From: Calycina herbarum
Lineage: Eukaryota > Ascomycota > Leotiomycetes > Helotiales > Pezizellaceae
Assembly: GCA_001414485.1 (NCBI GenBank)
Contig: LLEY01000008.1
Coordinates: forward strand, 434,001-498,000
DNA length: 64,000 nucleotides
Direction of reading: 5' to 3'
Shown: positions 10,438 through 20,790 of the stretch, one piece after another
Layout: each line of letters opens with the position of its first letter
How positions within the stretch are numbered: position 1 is the first letter of the stretch
Made by a program: the position numbers and the translations under genes
The notes under the pieces: generated by a model
What the model was told of the DNA's origin: nothing
Database searches by the model: none
The model's input: the letters and a program-made list of their open reading frames with translations, nothing else

Positions 10438-11331
10438 ACGACATTCATCGCACTTGTATTGTATTAGCGACGGCGTTGGGGAATGGTGGATTTTGTACAT
10501 GAATACTTTGAAGTTCATTGCCATGAAATGAATAGCTTGTCTGAACCATATCCGTGTGTTGTACAAATAACCCTTCACCCACCCCGAATCATACTGTCAT
10601 GCCAATCCATGCCCCATCCCTCCCATATCCACTTTATTTCCTAAAGTTCGTAGTTTTGTTGTTCTCGTCATGTTCATCGTTGGATGCTCATTCGTATGCC
10701 TGAACTTGAGTCCACCTGGTATCATCCTCACGCCTAAAACGCCCCGAAGCCTCGTATGCCCAGTTCAAGTACCGATGAACAGAGAAACCTAAATTTGTTA
10801 AAATTTAATCATGACAAAGTGGAACAGAAACTTACAGCCATGATAACACAGCACATACTAATGTATGGGCTAAGTCGTTCTCCTATCCTGGCGCATTTCC
10901 AAAAGACACCCGTGAACGCCCTGCAGTTCCCATCAGTACTGCGTCCCAAATAGAGGACCAACCCCTAATAGAAAAGCCCACCCATCCTTATTTCTATCCA
11001 TAAATCCCGGAAACAGCTGGTGGAAGTATGCGCTGGTGCAAATCATGAGGAGGAGCACCAGTAGCGCAGACTGGAAATTGAAGAGCGCAGACTAGCAGTA
11101 AAATCAGTAAAGTGAAGAAGTCGATAGTGACTCACGGCTTTTCCTCGTGCCGCGACAGGTTTCCACGTACCATCTTGTTAAGGAAACCACAATTCTTTAA
11201 AGTTGCGACTGTGACTTCTTGTTAACAACACCGTCACCTTGAGTCTGTCCAGTACGGAAAAACTAAGCCTCTTCGCAATAAGGTTCATCCGAAACCCCGA
11301 CGCTATCCGAAGTTTACCCTCACTTTCCATC
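10438..11331. other. Intergenic, no supported gene
   Basis: This holds the 3' flank of the upstream gene and the 5' flank of TAF13. Short frames here have no recognisable motifs and are not supported. Confidence 0.6.
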
Positions 11332-11964
11332 ATGGAGCAAGGTCTCAAGCAAAGCGCCGCCCGCGACAACACTGGAGCTGCTCTACCAAGCAACTCTCGA
11401 GTCAACACCCCCAGAAAGAGAAACCGAAACAGAAACAGAAACAGAGAAGCCGAACCTACCGGAGATATGGAACCTCGTGCGCGTATTGGAAAGAATCGCG
11501 GCCAACAAAACTTCTCCGATCAAGATCGTAAGTACAGCTCGTCGCGCCGAGTACTGGCTCCAAAGTTCAAGTCGACTGACAACTTCTTAGTTAACCACTT
11601 CTTGTTTGCTTTCGGCGATGTCCCTCAATCCCTCGACGGCACCCGCAAGGTCTTCGACGAGATTATGACCGACTTCATCACCGAGATCTGCTTCGAGTCT
11701 GCCCGCTCCGCTCAACTTGCTGGTCGCCAAAAGGTGAAATTGGACGACGTCAAGTTTGCCTGCCGAAAGAACCCAGCTTATCTTGGCAAGATCGAGGAGT
11801 CAATCGACAAGAAGGCTGAGATTGATCGTGCTAAGAAGCTGGTTGATGTCAACGACGACAAGATTATCAAGTCTGGTGTCAAGGCTTTGGAGGAGGAGCT
11901 TGGTGATGCCGACGACGATGCTGATACGAACACGGTTGGAGGGAAGAGTGCCGCCGGAAAATGA
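11332..11964 (+). CDS. TAF13: Transcription initiation factor TFIID subunit 13 (TAF13)
   Basis: TAF13 is a small histone-fold subunit that pairs with TAF11 in general factor TFIID in the nucleus. The two exons are 11332-11527 and 11591-11964; the 63-base intron starts GTAAGT and ends CTTAG. The join restores the canonical run DQDLNHFLFAFGDVPQSL. The histone fold covers about residues 60-150, with FAFGDV, KVFDEIMTDFITEIC and RQKVKLDDVKFACRKNP followed by LGKIEES. The intron is a multiple of three without a stop, so the unspliced frame also stays open and would carry 21 extra residues across helix 1. From ATG 11332 the product is 189 residues. An in-frame ATG at 11467 (MEPRARIGKNRG) would give 144 residues, nearer the usual TAF13 size, and could be the true start. 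The acidic C-terminal tail is unremarkable. Confidence 0.93.
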   Translation: MEQGLKQSAARDNTGAALPSNSRVNTPRKRNRNRNRNREAEPTGDMEPRARIGKNRGQQNFSDQDRKYSSSRRVLAPKFKSTDNFLVNHFLFAFGDVPQSLDGTRKVFDEIMTDFITEICFESARSAQLAGRQKVKLDDVKFACRKNPAYLGKIEESIDKKAEIDRAKKLVDVNDDKIIKSGVKALEEELGDADDDADTNTVGGKSAAGK

Positions 11965-12638
11965 TAATTGGACGACTGGTTACAGGGAGTGATTTGCTTT
12001 CTTAATACATTGGGAAGGCGTACGGAGTCAATATACCCAGCGAAAGCCTGCTTTACATACTCAATGTACACCTCCTTCCGGAGTTTGTGGGCATCAATTA
12101 CCAGGGGGAATAGGTGTACTTGCCAGTTATGTCTCTAGATTTTCTACTTCCGAACGGTTTAGAAGAATAACAAAGTCCAAGTATCCATTTTCGAGACCTA
12201 CGCATATTGGGTGTGCGAATCAGGTTAGTCATTTTTTGGAGATGTCTGGTATAATTTCTCCTATTGAGCGTCAGATTGAGAAGCCTCATCAACGCTCTCA
12301 GATGAGCTTTACTTCATATGTGGTCGAGTCATATATTCAAGTTTAGACCTGAACTGCTCAGTGAAAATAAGAGAAAATTTGCGACGAGCTAGATAAATAT
12401 TCAGCTACTTGCAACTCTCTAATTTACTCAGCAGTTTCCACAAGGTTATTGTGATGGAAATGCATCCACATCACCAATCACAACCACGACCATAGCCCAC
12501 ATTCACGTTCAATACTTAACTCTGCAAGATCTATATAAACGTCTCTTTCCCTTTCCCTCTCAAATATTTCCTTGCCACGTCTGCTTTCAAAACATACTAC
12601 CATACCCCAGAAATCCTCATCAAGAAGAGTCGACAGCC
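11965..12638. other. Intergenic region with promoter of the next gene
   Basis: No gene is supported here. The last ~100 bases are pyrimidine-rich with a TATA-like box (listed separately), typical of a fungal core promoter. Confidence 0.5.
12533..12539 (+). promoter_or_regulatory. TATA box candidate
   Basis: TATATAA lies about 100 bases upstream of the ATG at 12639 and is followed by a CT-rich stretch (12541-12600), the usual arrangement around fungal transcription starts. It is inferred from sequence only. Confidence 0.5.
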
Positions 12639-13565
12639 ATGCCATCTCGCAGTGAAAGCAGAAGTAGGTCCCAGAGCCGCCCCGCCATCTTTACTACAGA
12701 ATTTCCACATCCTACAAACTTAACTCCCGAGAACACCACTTCTTCCACTCGTTCTGTAACAATTAGTACCCGAAACTCCACTACACCAAATCCGCAATCT
12801 TCACATTCTGCCTCCAGGAACCCAGATCCTCCACTACCAGTTCCTAGTAATGCAGGATATCAATCTCAAGGTCAATCTTCACGCTCTGCCACCGGAAATA
12901 CAAACGCCCCACGCCATATTCCTAGTAATGCAGGAAACAATCCTCAAGGTCAACCCCCTCGTTACTCAATTCTGAGCAACTTGGGAAATTCTATACTTCC
13001 CAATCCAACTCAACGTCCTTCAACTACAACGCAAGGAAACACCAGATTCAATGTTTCAATAGGCACTCGAACCTCTGGTTGCAGCAGAGCCCCTCAAATT
13101 CCACAAAACTTTCTAGCTCCAATCGTTGCTCCATCACATCGAGGCTCTTCTCGGTCCCTCAATGCCACTCTACCACATCGAGGCTCGAATAACTCGACTC
13201 GTTCAACCCCCTCCACTCCTTCCACTCAGCTAACACCTTTGCAAGCGAGAAATACACAATACCGAGAAGAAGAGCTGGACGAGTACGCCATGGGAATCGT
13301 CCGAGAAACGCAAGGAGACATCCAAGAATTTTTATTGGCACGCGGGCGGTTCCCCCACTCCGTTATCTGGCGCATACCAGAAATGGTTCTTGGACAGTTC
13401 AATCCAAATCCACCAGTTTACCAAATTCCCACCAACTTCTACATGGGACCCGGTTTCAACGAAGAATACGTTCAGGAGTTTGAAGAAGATATGAGGGGCC
13501 AAGGGTACGATGAAGGAATTATTGAAATTAACGGCCTAGCCCTGCGTGGGTTGTACAGGACGTAA
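12639..13565 (+). CDS. Hypothetical protein with long disordered Ser/Pro/Asn-rich N-terminus
   Basis: This is an intronless frame of 308 residues from ATG 12639, with a good TATA-like box upstream. Residues 1-205 are low complexity: an SR-rich start (SESRSRSQSR) and internal duplicated units such as VPSNAG/IPSNAG with SQGQ/PQGQ, giving an imperfect repeat around residues 65-110. Residues ~208-308 look folded and acidic. They carry EEELDEYAMGIVRETQGDIQ, then the aromatic-rich run VIWRIPEMVLGQFNPNPP and a C-terminal helix around EEYVQEFEEDMRGQGYDEG. There is no signal peptide or membrane segment. I do not recognise the family. The compact C-terminal part is the best region for a homology search. 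Confidence 0.7.
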   Translation: MPSRSESRSRSQSRPAIFTTEFPHPTNLTPENTTSSTRSVTISTRNSTTPNPQSSHSASRNPDPPLPVPSNAGYQSQGQSSRSATGNTNAPRHIPSNAGNNPQGQPPRYSILSNLGNSILPNPTQRPSTTTQGNTRFNVSIGTRTSGCSRAPQIPQNFLAPIVAPSHRGSSRSLNATLPHRGSNNSTRSTPSTPSTQLTPLQARNTQYREEELDEYAMGIVRETQGDIQEFLLARGRFPHSVIWRIPEMVLGQFNPNPPVYQIPTNFYMGPGFNEEYVQEFEEDMRGQGYDEGIIEINGLALRGLYRT

Positions 13566-14371
13566 ACCCAACGTTTGGACAAATTTGGTATGACAACTCA
13601 CATTCTAGTGTCCTCTTCTTTTAGATAGATTCCTACTACTTATAGGCTACAATAAGATTTACAAACATTCTATAACTAACTGTATCGATCCGATGTGCAG
13701 TGTTTCAATGGCACCAGGGGATACAGGATCCCGTAAATGGTCGAGAGCTTCGACTATACTCCTCCAATTGTTCAGTCGTGGTTTGGAACACCAATTCAAT
13801 CACTCTAAACGAGTAGACAATTAAGTCTTTGGGGCATTTTTACGACTACAATCTTGAATTCCTGCAACCCCTGGTAGGGAGACATGCAACACCACTTCCC
13901 TGCCAATCGGCAAACCTACCATAACTGTGGGTCACTCCGGTTTTCCTTCCCGTCCTCTCCTTCCTCTTCACGAGAAGCGAATTTTCCAAAGATGATTTAT
14001 CAGTTAGTTCTGTACAACGAACACATATTCCCATTTACGCTCAATCAAATAACAAAATTCAAAGATGTTCCAACTCCCATTATTGCTTGTGTTCCTGCTT
14101 GGCTATTGACGCCATTACATTGGACAGGAAGCCTGCTTGTGAGTTGGTCCCCAACAAGACACAGTCAGACCAACTTGAAAGCCCATTCCACCACTTTTCA
14201 AAAAATCCTACCGTTTGCACTTGCCTCGAGTGAGGGAACCTTTTGTCTTTCTTTATTCCATTGAAAGTCCCAACCAAGTTCCTTCTCCATTCCGTTGAGC
14301 AACATCATACGTTATTTTTAAACATCACAATTCGTTTGATACCCCCCTTCCCTTAACCATTTGAGTTCATC
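13566..14371. other. Intergenic, no supported gene
   Basis: Two overlapping short frames on opposite strands (around 13846-14277) show no motifs. The sequence is ordinary spacer plus the 5' flank of the transporter gene. Confidence 0.5.
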
Positions 14372-16121
14372 ATGTCAACCCCACAAATAAACACTCCGGA
14401 TCCCCAGTGCTCTTCTTCCCCGCCCTATCCACTTTCAAAGTCCAAAACCATCGATGAGGAGGTTCTCCTAAATATACCTTCAAACCTTGATCACGCCCTC
14501 AATGGCGGCATAAATCAAACTGTTCTCCCTCCAAAGCATACCAAAACATCCGAAACCTCACTTCTCGACCCAGAAGCTTTTCGTCGATTATCAATCAGCA
14601 CAATCGCATCATGTGGTTCTCAAATCCGTGTAGTCTATCCCTACCCAGTACCGTCGAAATATCAAAGATTCAAGACGTCTTGCCGAACTTTCTGGCATCG
14701 TAACTTTGGGTTATTTCTCGTTGCACTTTCTCAGTTATTCGGGGCTTTGATGAATGTTGCAACTCGTTTATTGGAGTTGGAAGGGGTGGGAATGGATCCT
14801 TTGCAAGTACTGTTTGCGAGACAGGTTTTGACGATGGTATTCTGTTGCATTTGGATGTGGTGGAAGAATATACCGGATTTTCCCTTTGGGGCGAAAGGAA
14901 TCCAGGGATTGTTGCTGTGTCGAGGACTGACTGGTTTCCTCGGTATTTATGCGATTTATTGTAAGCTCCCTTTCCATTGTATTCCAGCACTTCATCAGAA
15001 CTTTGCTGGTATCCGAGTATCAACATGTTGATGAAGATCACTGGAACTTCCTTGGTGTGCAAAGTTATTTACTATTGCGTGGAAGAGTCAGGAAAGGCTT
15101 TGGGCAAATGGGCTTTCCAATTTTAGCTCTCCCTGGCATCACTCATTCCATTGTCCGTACCTGTTCAGCACACGTATTCTTCTTCTATTCTCATCGGGGT
15201 ATGACCAGAATTGTTACCACCAAGGTCCAACGCTAACCTAAACCAGATTCAATTCTCTATCTCCCCGTTGCCGACGCAATAGTCATCACTTTTCTCTCCC
15301 CAACAGTGGCTGCGTACGCATGCTATCTCTTCCTCCGAGAACCATTTCCTCGTTCGGCTCAATACGCTTCACTATTCTCCCTCCTTGGAGTCGTCCTCAT
15401 CGCACGTCCAACCTCCTTCTTCTCATCTGACGGAGATGCCGCTTCCATACCACCGACCAACACAACTGTCTCGGTGGGATACGGAAGCGACTTCCCCACA
15501 CCAACTTCTGGGCAACGTCTCTCAGCAGTAGCCGTAGCAATGGTAGGCGTAGTCGCAGGTGCCGGAGCAATAACAACTATCCGCTGGATTGGTCACCGAG
15601 CCCACCCACTGGTATCAATCAACTACTTCGCAGTATGCTGTATCATAATTTCGACCATCGGTCTCATAACTCCCATCCCAGGAACTCCATCTTTCAAACT
15701 TCCAGCCTCTCTTCGTCAATGGTGTCTACTAGGTTTCATCGGTTTCTGCGGTTTCGCAATGCAATTCCTTCTTACGAAAGGCCTTGCTACTGGAGGAAGA
15801 GGAGAGGGAGGAAGAGCTACGTATATGCTATACACTAACATACTTTTTGCTCTTGCGTTTGATAGATTGGTGTTCGGACTTACACCTGGGTGGTGGAGTT
15901 TGGGGGGAAGTGGATTGATTCTTGGGAGTGCAATTTTCATTGCTATGCAAAAGGCTGAGGAGACGAATGAGGGAGAAATAAGCGGGTGGGCAGAGGACGA
16001 GGAAGCTGTTGGTGTAGGGTTGGAGAGAGGCTCTGGAACAGAAGAGGAAGGGATGGCATTTTTGAGTGAAGTTGGGAGTGAGGAGAATGTTCGTGGTGTT
16101 GCGGTTGGTGGAAGCAATTGA
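14372..16121 (+). CDS. EamA/DUF6 drug-metabolite transporter (DMT) superfamily membrane protein
   Basis: The two exons are 14372-14960 and 15247-16121, giving a 487-residue protein. The 286-base intron begins GTAAGC, has a CTAAC branch site at about 15234 and ends CCAG. The join gives GIYAIYYSILYLPVADAIVITFL, a run typical of fungal DMT carriers. The N-terminus (~105 residues) is cytosolic and Ser/Pro-rich. About ten membrane helices follow from FGLFLVALSQLFGALMNVA. Two EamA repeats are visible: the first ends near REPFPRSAQYAS/VVLIARP, and the second runs from AMVGVVAGAGAITTIRWIG to SAIFIAMQ. The C-terminal tail is acidic. Relatives are plasma-membrane or internal-membrane carriers of the SLC35G type; the substrate cannot be read from sequence. 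The intron is long compared with others in the window. Confidence 0.9.
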
Positions 16122-16404
16122 AATGAGTTTGGATGTATGTCCACTGCTTTCCCGTTGTACAAGTTGGGTTGTCAAAATGACTTTGCCCGAGGTAGATGTT
16201 ATCCATAGATTGAAGTTGGGGAAGTAAGGATGGTCAGAAGACAAAATTGAAATCTCCCTCCTATTCACCGAAAATTGAAGTTACTTGTCGATAATTACTG
16301 CCATCCCCAAGAAAGTTTATTAAAGCTTCGTTTTTTGGGGAATGTACAAGAGTACTCCATTCTCCTACATCTGCCTTTATTCAACGGGACAAGTTTGGCC
16401 ATGA
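16122..16404. other. 3' flank of the transporter gene
   Basis: This is ordinary-composition sequence between the stop codon and the first transposon end. No feature is supported. Confidence 0.5.
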
Positions 16405-16771
16405 GCTAGCTCACTATATACAGTAAAAGCGGCAGTAAACCAATCATGTTCGTACCTGCTGACAGCGTATTAAATGAGTAGAGTAGAGTAGAGTAGTGAC
16501 CGCTACTCTACTCTACTCAAGGGATTTTAAGTACTACTCAAGTAGTACTCGAGTAGTACGGGCCGATTCGGACCGACTGTCGGGTGACTCGGGCCTAATA
16601 TCGAGGTATGGTCGGAAATTATAGAAACTTTCCAAGGTTATATCTATTTAAAAGAGAAAGAGAGAGGAGAAGTACCGCGGGGGTTCGTAAATGTTCGTAC
16701 GGTCCCCTTTTTACACCAAAAGTCATCTTAAGAAAGACGTTTTATATATTTATCTTTATATTTAAACAATA

Positions 16772-17448
16772 ACGTGGTTTATCACCGAGTGGCGCATATC
16801 ACCGAGTGGCGCACTTTCCCCCTACCCTACTACTTTAATATCAGATTAATCAACTACAACAAATAATATTAATTAAAACTACCCGGAATCTGATAAACTA
16901 GATACATCTATAACCTCTTGACAAGTTCGTATATTATGACTAGTCTTTCCGCAAGTGCTACACCGTCGCCTAGAGGTTTGCCCCTTATTTTGCCTACCCC
17001 CCTTAGAACGCTTGTCGTGTCGAGCCTGTTCCTCTGCCTCCTTTTGAGCTAGTTTCTACCTATAGGCTATCTATCGAGCTTCTTTAGTAAGTTATTAGCT
17101 ATATCTCGTACTATATCCTTTATAGACGAAAACTCTCTTAAATCCTACTCTAATATATGTCTAATTATGGCCTCCTTCTCTAGCTTTATAAGTTTCTTCG
17201 AATTAAGCTTATAATCGCGTCTTAGTTAGATTCTAACGCGTCGGCTTAAAATAGTAGATCGAGAGGTCTTATAAGCCTTCGTAGCGCTTTGTTAAATAAT
17301 TAACACGTCGTTTTCAAGTACTTAAATAGCTAAGTTGATCTTGTTTTCGTTAGAAGACATTTAGACGTTGTTTAGTAGAGATAATATAACTAGAAGTTAA
17401 TAATTATTATAAAGTTTAAAAGGTAGCTAGCTCGCTTGTGAAATACGT
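16772..17448. mobile_element. Internally deleted Fot1/pogo element (B1)
   Basis: This begins ACGTGGTTTATCACCGAGTG, with the CACCGAGTGGCGC unit doubled, and ends CGCTTGTGAAATACGT. TA flanks both sides (16770-16771 and 17449-17450). At 677 bases it is much shorter than a full Fot1-type element. It carries a transposase-derived frame on the - strand that joins the N- and C-terminal parts (see 16879-17360). Confidence 0.8.
16879..17360 (-). pseudogene. Deleted Fot1/pogo transposase: N-terminal HTH plus C-terminal zinc knuckle
   Basis: From ATG 17360 the - strand reads MSSNENKINLAI, the typical start of fungal pogo transposases. A helix-turn-helix region follows with TSRSTILSRR and then KLIKLEKEAII. 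The DDE catalytic core is absent. The frame continues straight into the family C-terminal tail, rich in Lys/Glu/Arg, with CSTCGKTSHNIRTCQEV (CX2CX4HX4C intact) and ends DSSLSDSG-like at TAG 16881-16879. The N-terminal half has four in-frame stops of RIP type. The C-terminal ~65 codons are open and GC-richer. An intact relative could act as a DNA-binding repressor, but this copy cannot be translated whole. Confidence 0.75.
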
Positions 17449-17689
17449 TAGTATTTTTTAAACTCTTCCTACTTTTACTCTATTATAACTTAAGATCTAG
17501 TATATATTTAGTATATTTATCTTTAAAGACTATTATTTAAATACTTGAAATAATCTTAGTTCTTAGTTTTAAATAACGTAGTTTATTACCGAGTAGTATA
17601 TATTACCGAGTAGTATACTTTCCTCTACTTTACTATCTACTAACTTTAATATATGTTTTCTTAATAACTAACTATAGAAATCTAAACCT

Positions 17690-19150
17690 AAGAAGCACGA
17701 ATTATCCTAGCTATTAAAGCTATTCGAATATCTAAAAAACTTAGTCGTTACTCTACTATAAAAATCTATAAAGTCCTTAAAATAATACTTCGATATAGAA
17801 TAGCTGGCCGAACCTATTACCTTGAAACTAAACCTAATTATTATAAATTAAACGACTTAGAAAAGAAAACACTTATTCGATATATACTTAATCTAGATAT
17901 AAGAGGATTTGTACCTTAACTAGCTAGTATAGAAGATATAGCGAATTATATCTTTAAATCGTAGAGAGGAAAACGCGTTAGTAAACTCTAAGTATATCGA
18001 TTTATATAACGTCGACTAGAATTAAAGACGTGTTTTAATCGCGTTTACGACTTTTAAAGAGTCTTATACGAAGATTCAGAGCTTATTAGTACGTAGTTTC
18101 AACTTATAAAGAATATAAAAGTAAAATATAGTGTTTTAAACTACGACTTTTATAACTTTAATAAGACAGAGTTTATAATAGGAATTATCTACCTAGTAAT
18201 AGTTATAACTCGCGCTAATCGACGTAGCAGAGGTAAGGTAGTTTAGCCTAGTAATCGAGAATAAACTATAGTAGTTACTTATATTAATAGCGAGGGTTAA
18301 GACGTGTCTCTATTTTTAGTAGTTTAAGAGAAGAATTATCTCGCGAATTAGTATACTAAGAGCGGCCTCCTATATAACTAGGTTATTAAACTTATAAGTA
18401 ATAGATAGACTGATAATAAGATAGGCTTAGAATAGCTACGACACTTTAATAAATATACTCGTAGTTATATAAAAGAGCTATATCGAATACTAGTATTAGA
18501 TAGATATAAGAGTTATAAATCAGCTGTATTTCAAGAGTATTATAAAGCTAATAATATTATTACTCTTTACCTACCTCCTTATTCCTCTTATTTAACCTAG
18601 CTACTCGATGTTAAGTGGTTTAGTATTCTTAAACGTATATATAAGCGTTAAATTAAGACTTTTATTAAAGCTTATATTAACTATATTACTAAGGTTAAGT
18701 TCTTTTTAGCCTTTTACATAGCTTATAAGTAATTAATAACAACTTAGAACGCCTAGGCTAGATTCTACAGAGCTGGCTTAGTACCTTTTAATCCCTAGGC
18801 TATAATATTAAAGCTTAATATCCGATTACGAACTCCTACACCTACTAGACCCCTCTCTACAGCTACTAACTCTTAGGTCTTATAGACCTCTCGTAATCTA
18901 ACTAACGCTCTTTCGTAAACAACTTTAGTTAAGAATCGTATTTTACGCTATTAAGGAAGCTCGCTAACCCCTATTTTCGAGACTGTAGCTATATTAGCAA
19001 AGGGTATAGAGCTATTAGCTTATAAGATGACTTTGTTATTAGCCGAAGTCTATACCCTTCGCAAGGCAAATAAAGCACTTAGCAAGCGCCGCAGGGCTAA
19101 AAAGACTCAGGTCTGTTAAGGAGGTACACTTACTATAGAGGATATATAGA
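17690..19150 (+). pseudogene. RIP-destroyed Fot1/pogo transposase
   Basis: The conceptual + strand translation follows a pogo/Fot1 transposase from end to end with many stops. It runs from a CENP-B-like DNA-binding region (17850-18050) to the DDE core: FNKTEFIIGI around 18165-18195, LVLDRYKSYKS around 18490-18520 and LYLPPYSSYLT with LLDVKWFSILKR around 18565-18635. The tail carries LAEVYTLRKANKALSKRRR (near 19036-19092) and GGTLTIEDI. The enzyme would cut and paste the element at TA sites; this copy is dead. Confidence 0.85.
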
Positions 19151-19699
19151 ACGTATTAGCTAGACAACTTTATTTAGTATATACCTAAGCTAAAAACTCG
19201 ATAGAGTCGTTCTTATAATTATTAGTAAGCTTTAACTAAAGATCCGTAGATTATTAGCTTATAGTTTATACTTATATAGTTATTTAAGAATAAATATAGT
19301 ATTATAGATAAGTGTGATAGAACTATTAGGAATTGATCGGAATGATCGGAATTGGAATTGCCGAGTCTACGTGCCGAATGGGATACGATACGGATGTTGT
19401 TTCAGGATTTGGAAAAGCCAGATAGCTTCCGGACTTACTATTGTCCGAACCTCTTGTAAATAGCTGCCTCCTCTCTATCGGGAAAGACTAATTTGGTCTT
19501 TTCCTTCGTATCAGAGCCTAGTATTCGGATATGTCATTCTATCGAACGTACTTCTATATGCCTCTTTTGTAGTAGTATCCGTTTCGTGCCGTTATAATAA
19601 GGATATATATAATTTCAACGAAACTAGTTTTATAATAGATATTATATTATCTTAGCTTATTATTACAAGTTTAGAGATATACGAGAGACGAAAAAAAGT

Positions 19700-20790
19700 T
19701 TAGTTAGATAATTATAAATAGGTTATAGTTATTTAAGAAGTTAATATAATAGGTTAGATAATCCCGCTATTTATTATCTTTATAAGTAAGATGCTTATAT
19801 CTTCTTAGTATAAGAACATAGATATACTACGCGACTAGATTATTAATATTAGTACTAATAGCTAGATAAATAATAAGCTTAGAGTTATATAGTTAGAGTA
19901 TTTTAATAAGTATACAAAAGTACGAAGTATTAGAGAATATAGACTACTAATTATTAATAGTTATAAAAGCTATAACTCGCTCGAATTCCAGCGACTTTAT
20001 AAAGACTTTAATATTATTACTCTTTATATATCTCTATATTCTTCGTATTTATTATAGCTGCTTAATATTAGCTGTTTTTTACTATTAAAGCGAGTATATA
20101 GAAATAAGATCTCCGGCTTAGTACGTAATTATATTAACTATATTACTAAAGAAACCTTCTTTTAAGCTTTTAAAGTAGCTTTTTATAAAGCTTTTATAAA
20201 AGACAATATCTACGCGAGTTTTCAAGGCGCTAGACTAGTTCTATACGACCTAGAAGTTATATTATCAAAGCTTAATTTGAAGCTTTATACACCGACCCTA
20301 GTTATATTAGAAGACACTCTATAGGAGTCTAGAATACTAAGTAATATACGCGAGATAGAGGCTTAATTAATACTTATTCAAGACCGGATTTAAAGATACT
20401 AAGACTTATCGCCTAGTTCTATTATTAAGTCTCTTAATTAGCTAGAAAAAGGCTCTACTAGGATAGTATATAATATAGTATTAATATAAAAAGAAATCAT
20501 AGATCTTTGTAAGGTAACTAAGACTATAACTAAGCGTAAGAGTTATAAAAGGAAATATATTCAGAGTTAAGAGATATTAATAGTAGAGGAGGTAATTAGT
20601 TTAATTACTTCTATAGAAGATAGCGATTAGAAGAGTAGTAGAGAGATAAAAAAGAAGGTTTAAGTAGAGAGATACTATAGATGTTATAGTAAAATTAGAC
20701 ATAATTCTCGTACTTATTAAGTAGAAATAGTAGATACTAAAGATAGTAACGACTCTGAATAATCTTATAGTATCTTATATAATATAATAG
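19700..20790 (+). pseudogene. Second RIP-destroyed Fot1/pogo transposase, C-terminal half
   Basis: The + strand reads IIDSYKSYNSLEFQRLYKDFNIITLY around 19950-20030 (split in my reading by no stop), then LKRVYRNKISGLVRNYINYI. The tail ends in a zinc knuckle relic at about 20670-20717, where the expected three Cys positions are all Tyr (R-Y-Y-R-C-Y-S-K-I-R-H-N-S-R-T-Y). All changes fit C-to-T or G-to-A. No matching N-terminal half was found, so it is a fragment nested in the B2 element. Confidence 0.75.

Noticed and set aside
16463..16660. CRISPR-like array from repeated GAGTA/TACTC units
   Set aside because: The units are direct 5-base repeats without spacers in a fungal hAT MITE; not CRISPR.
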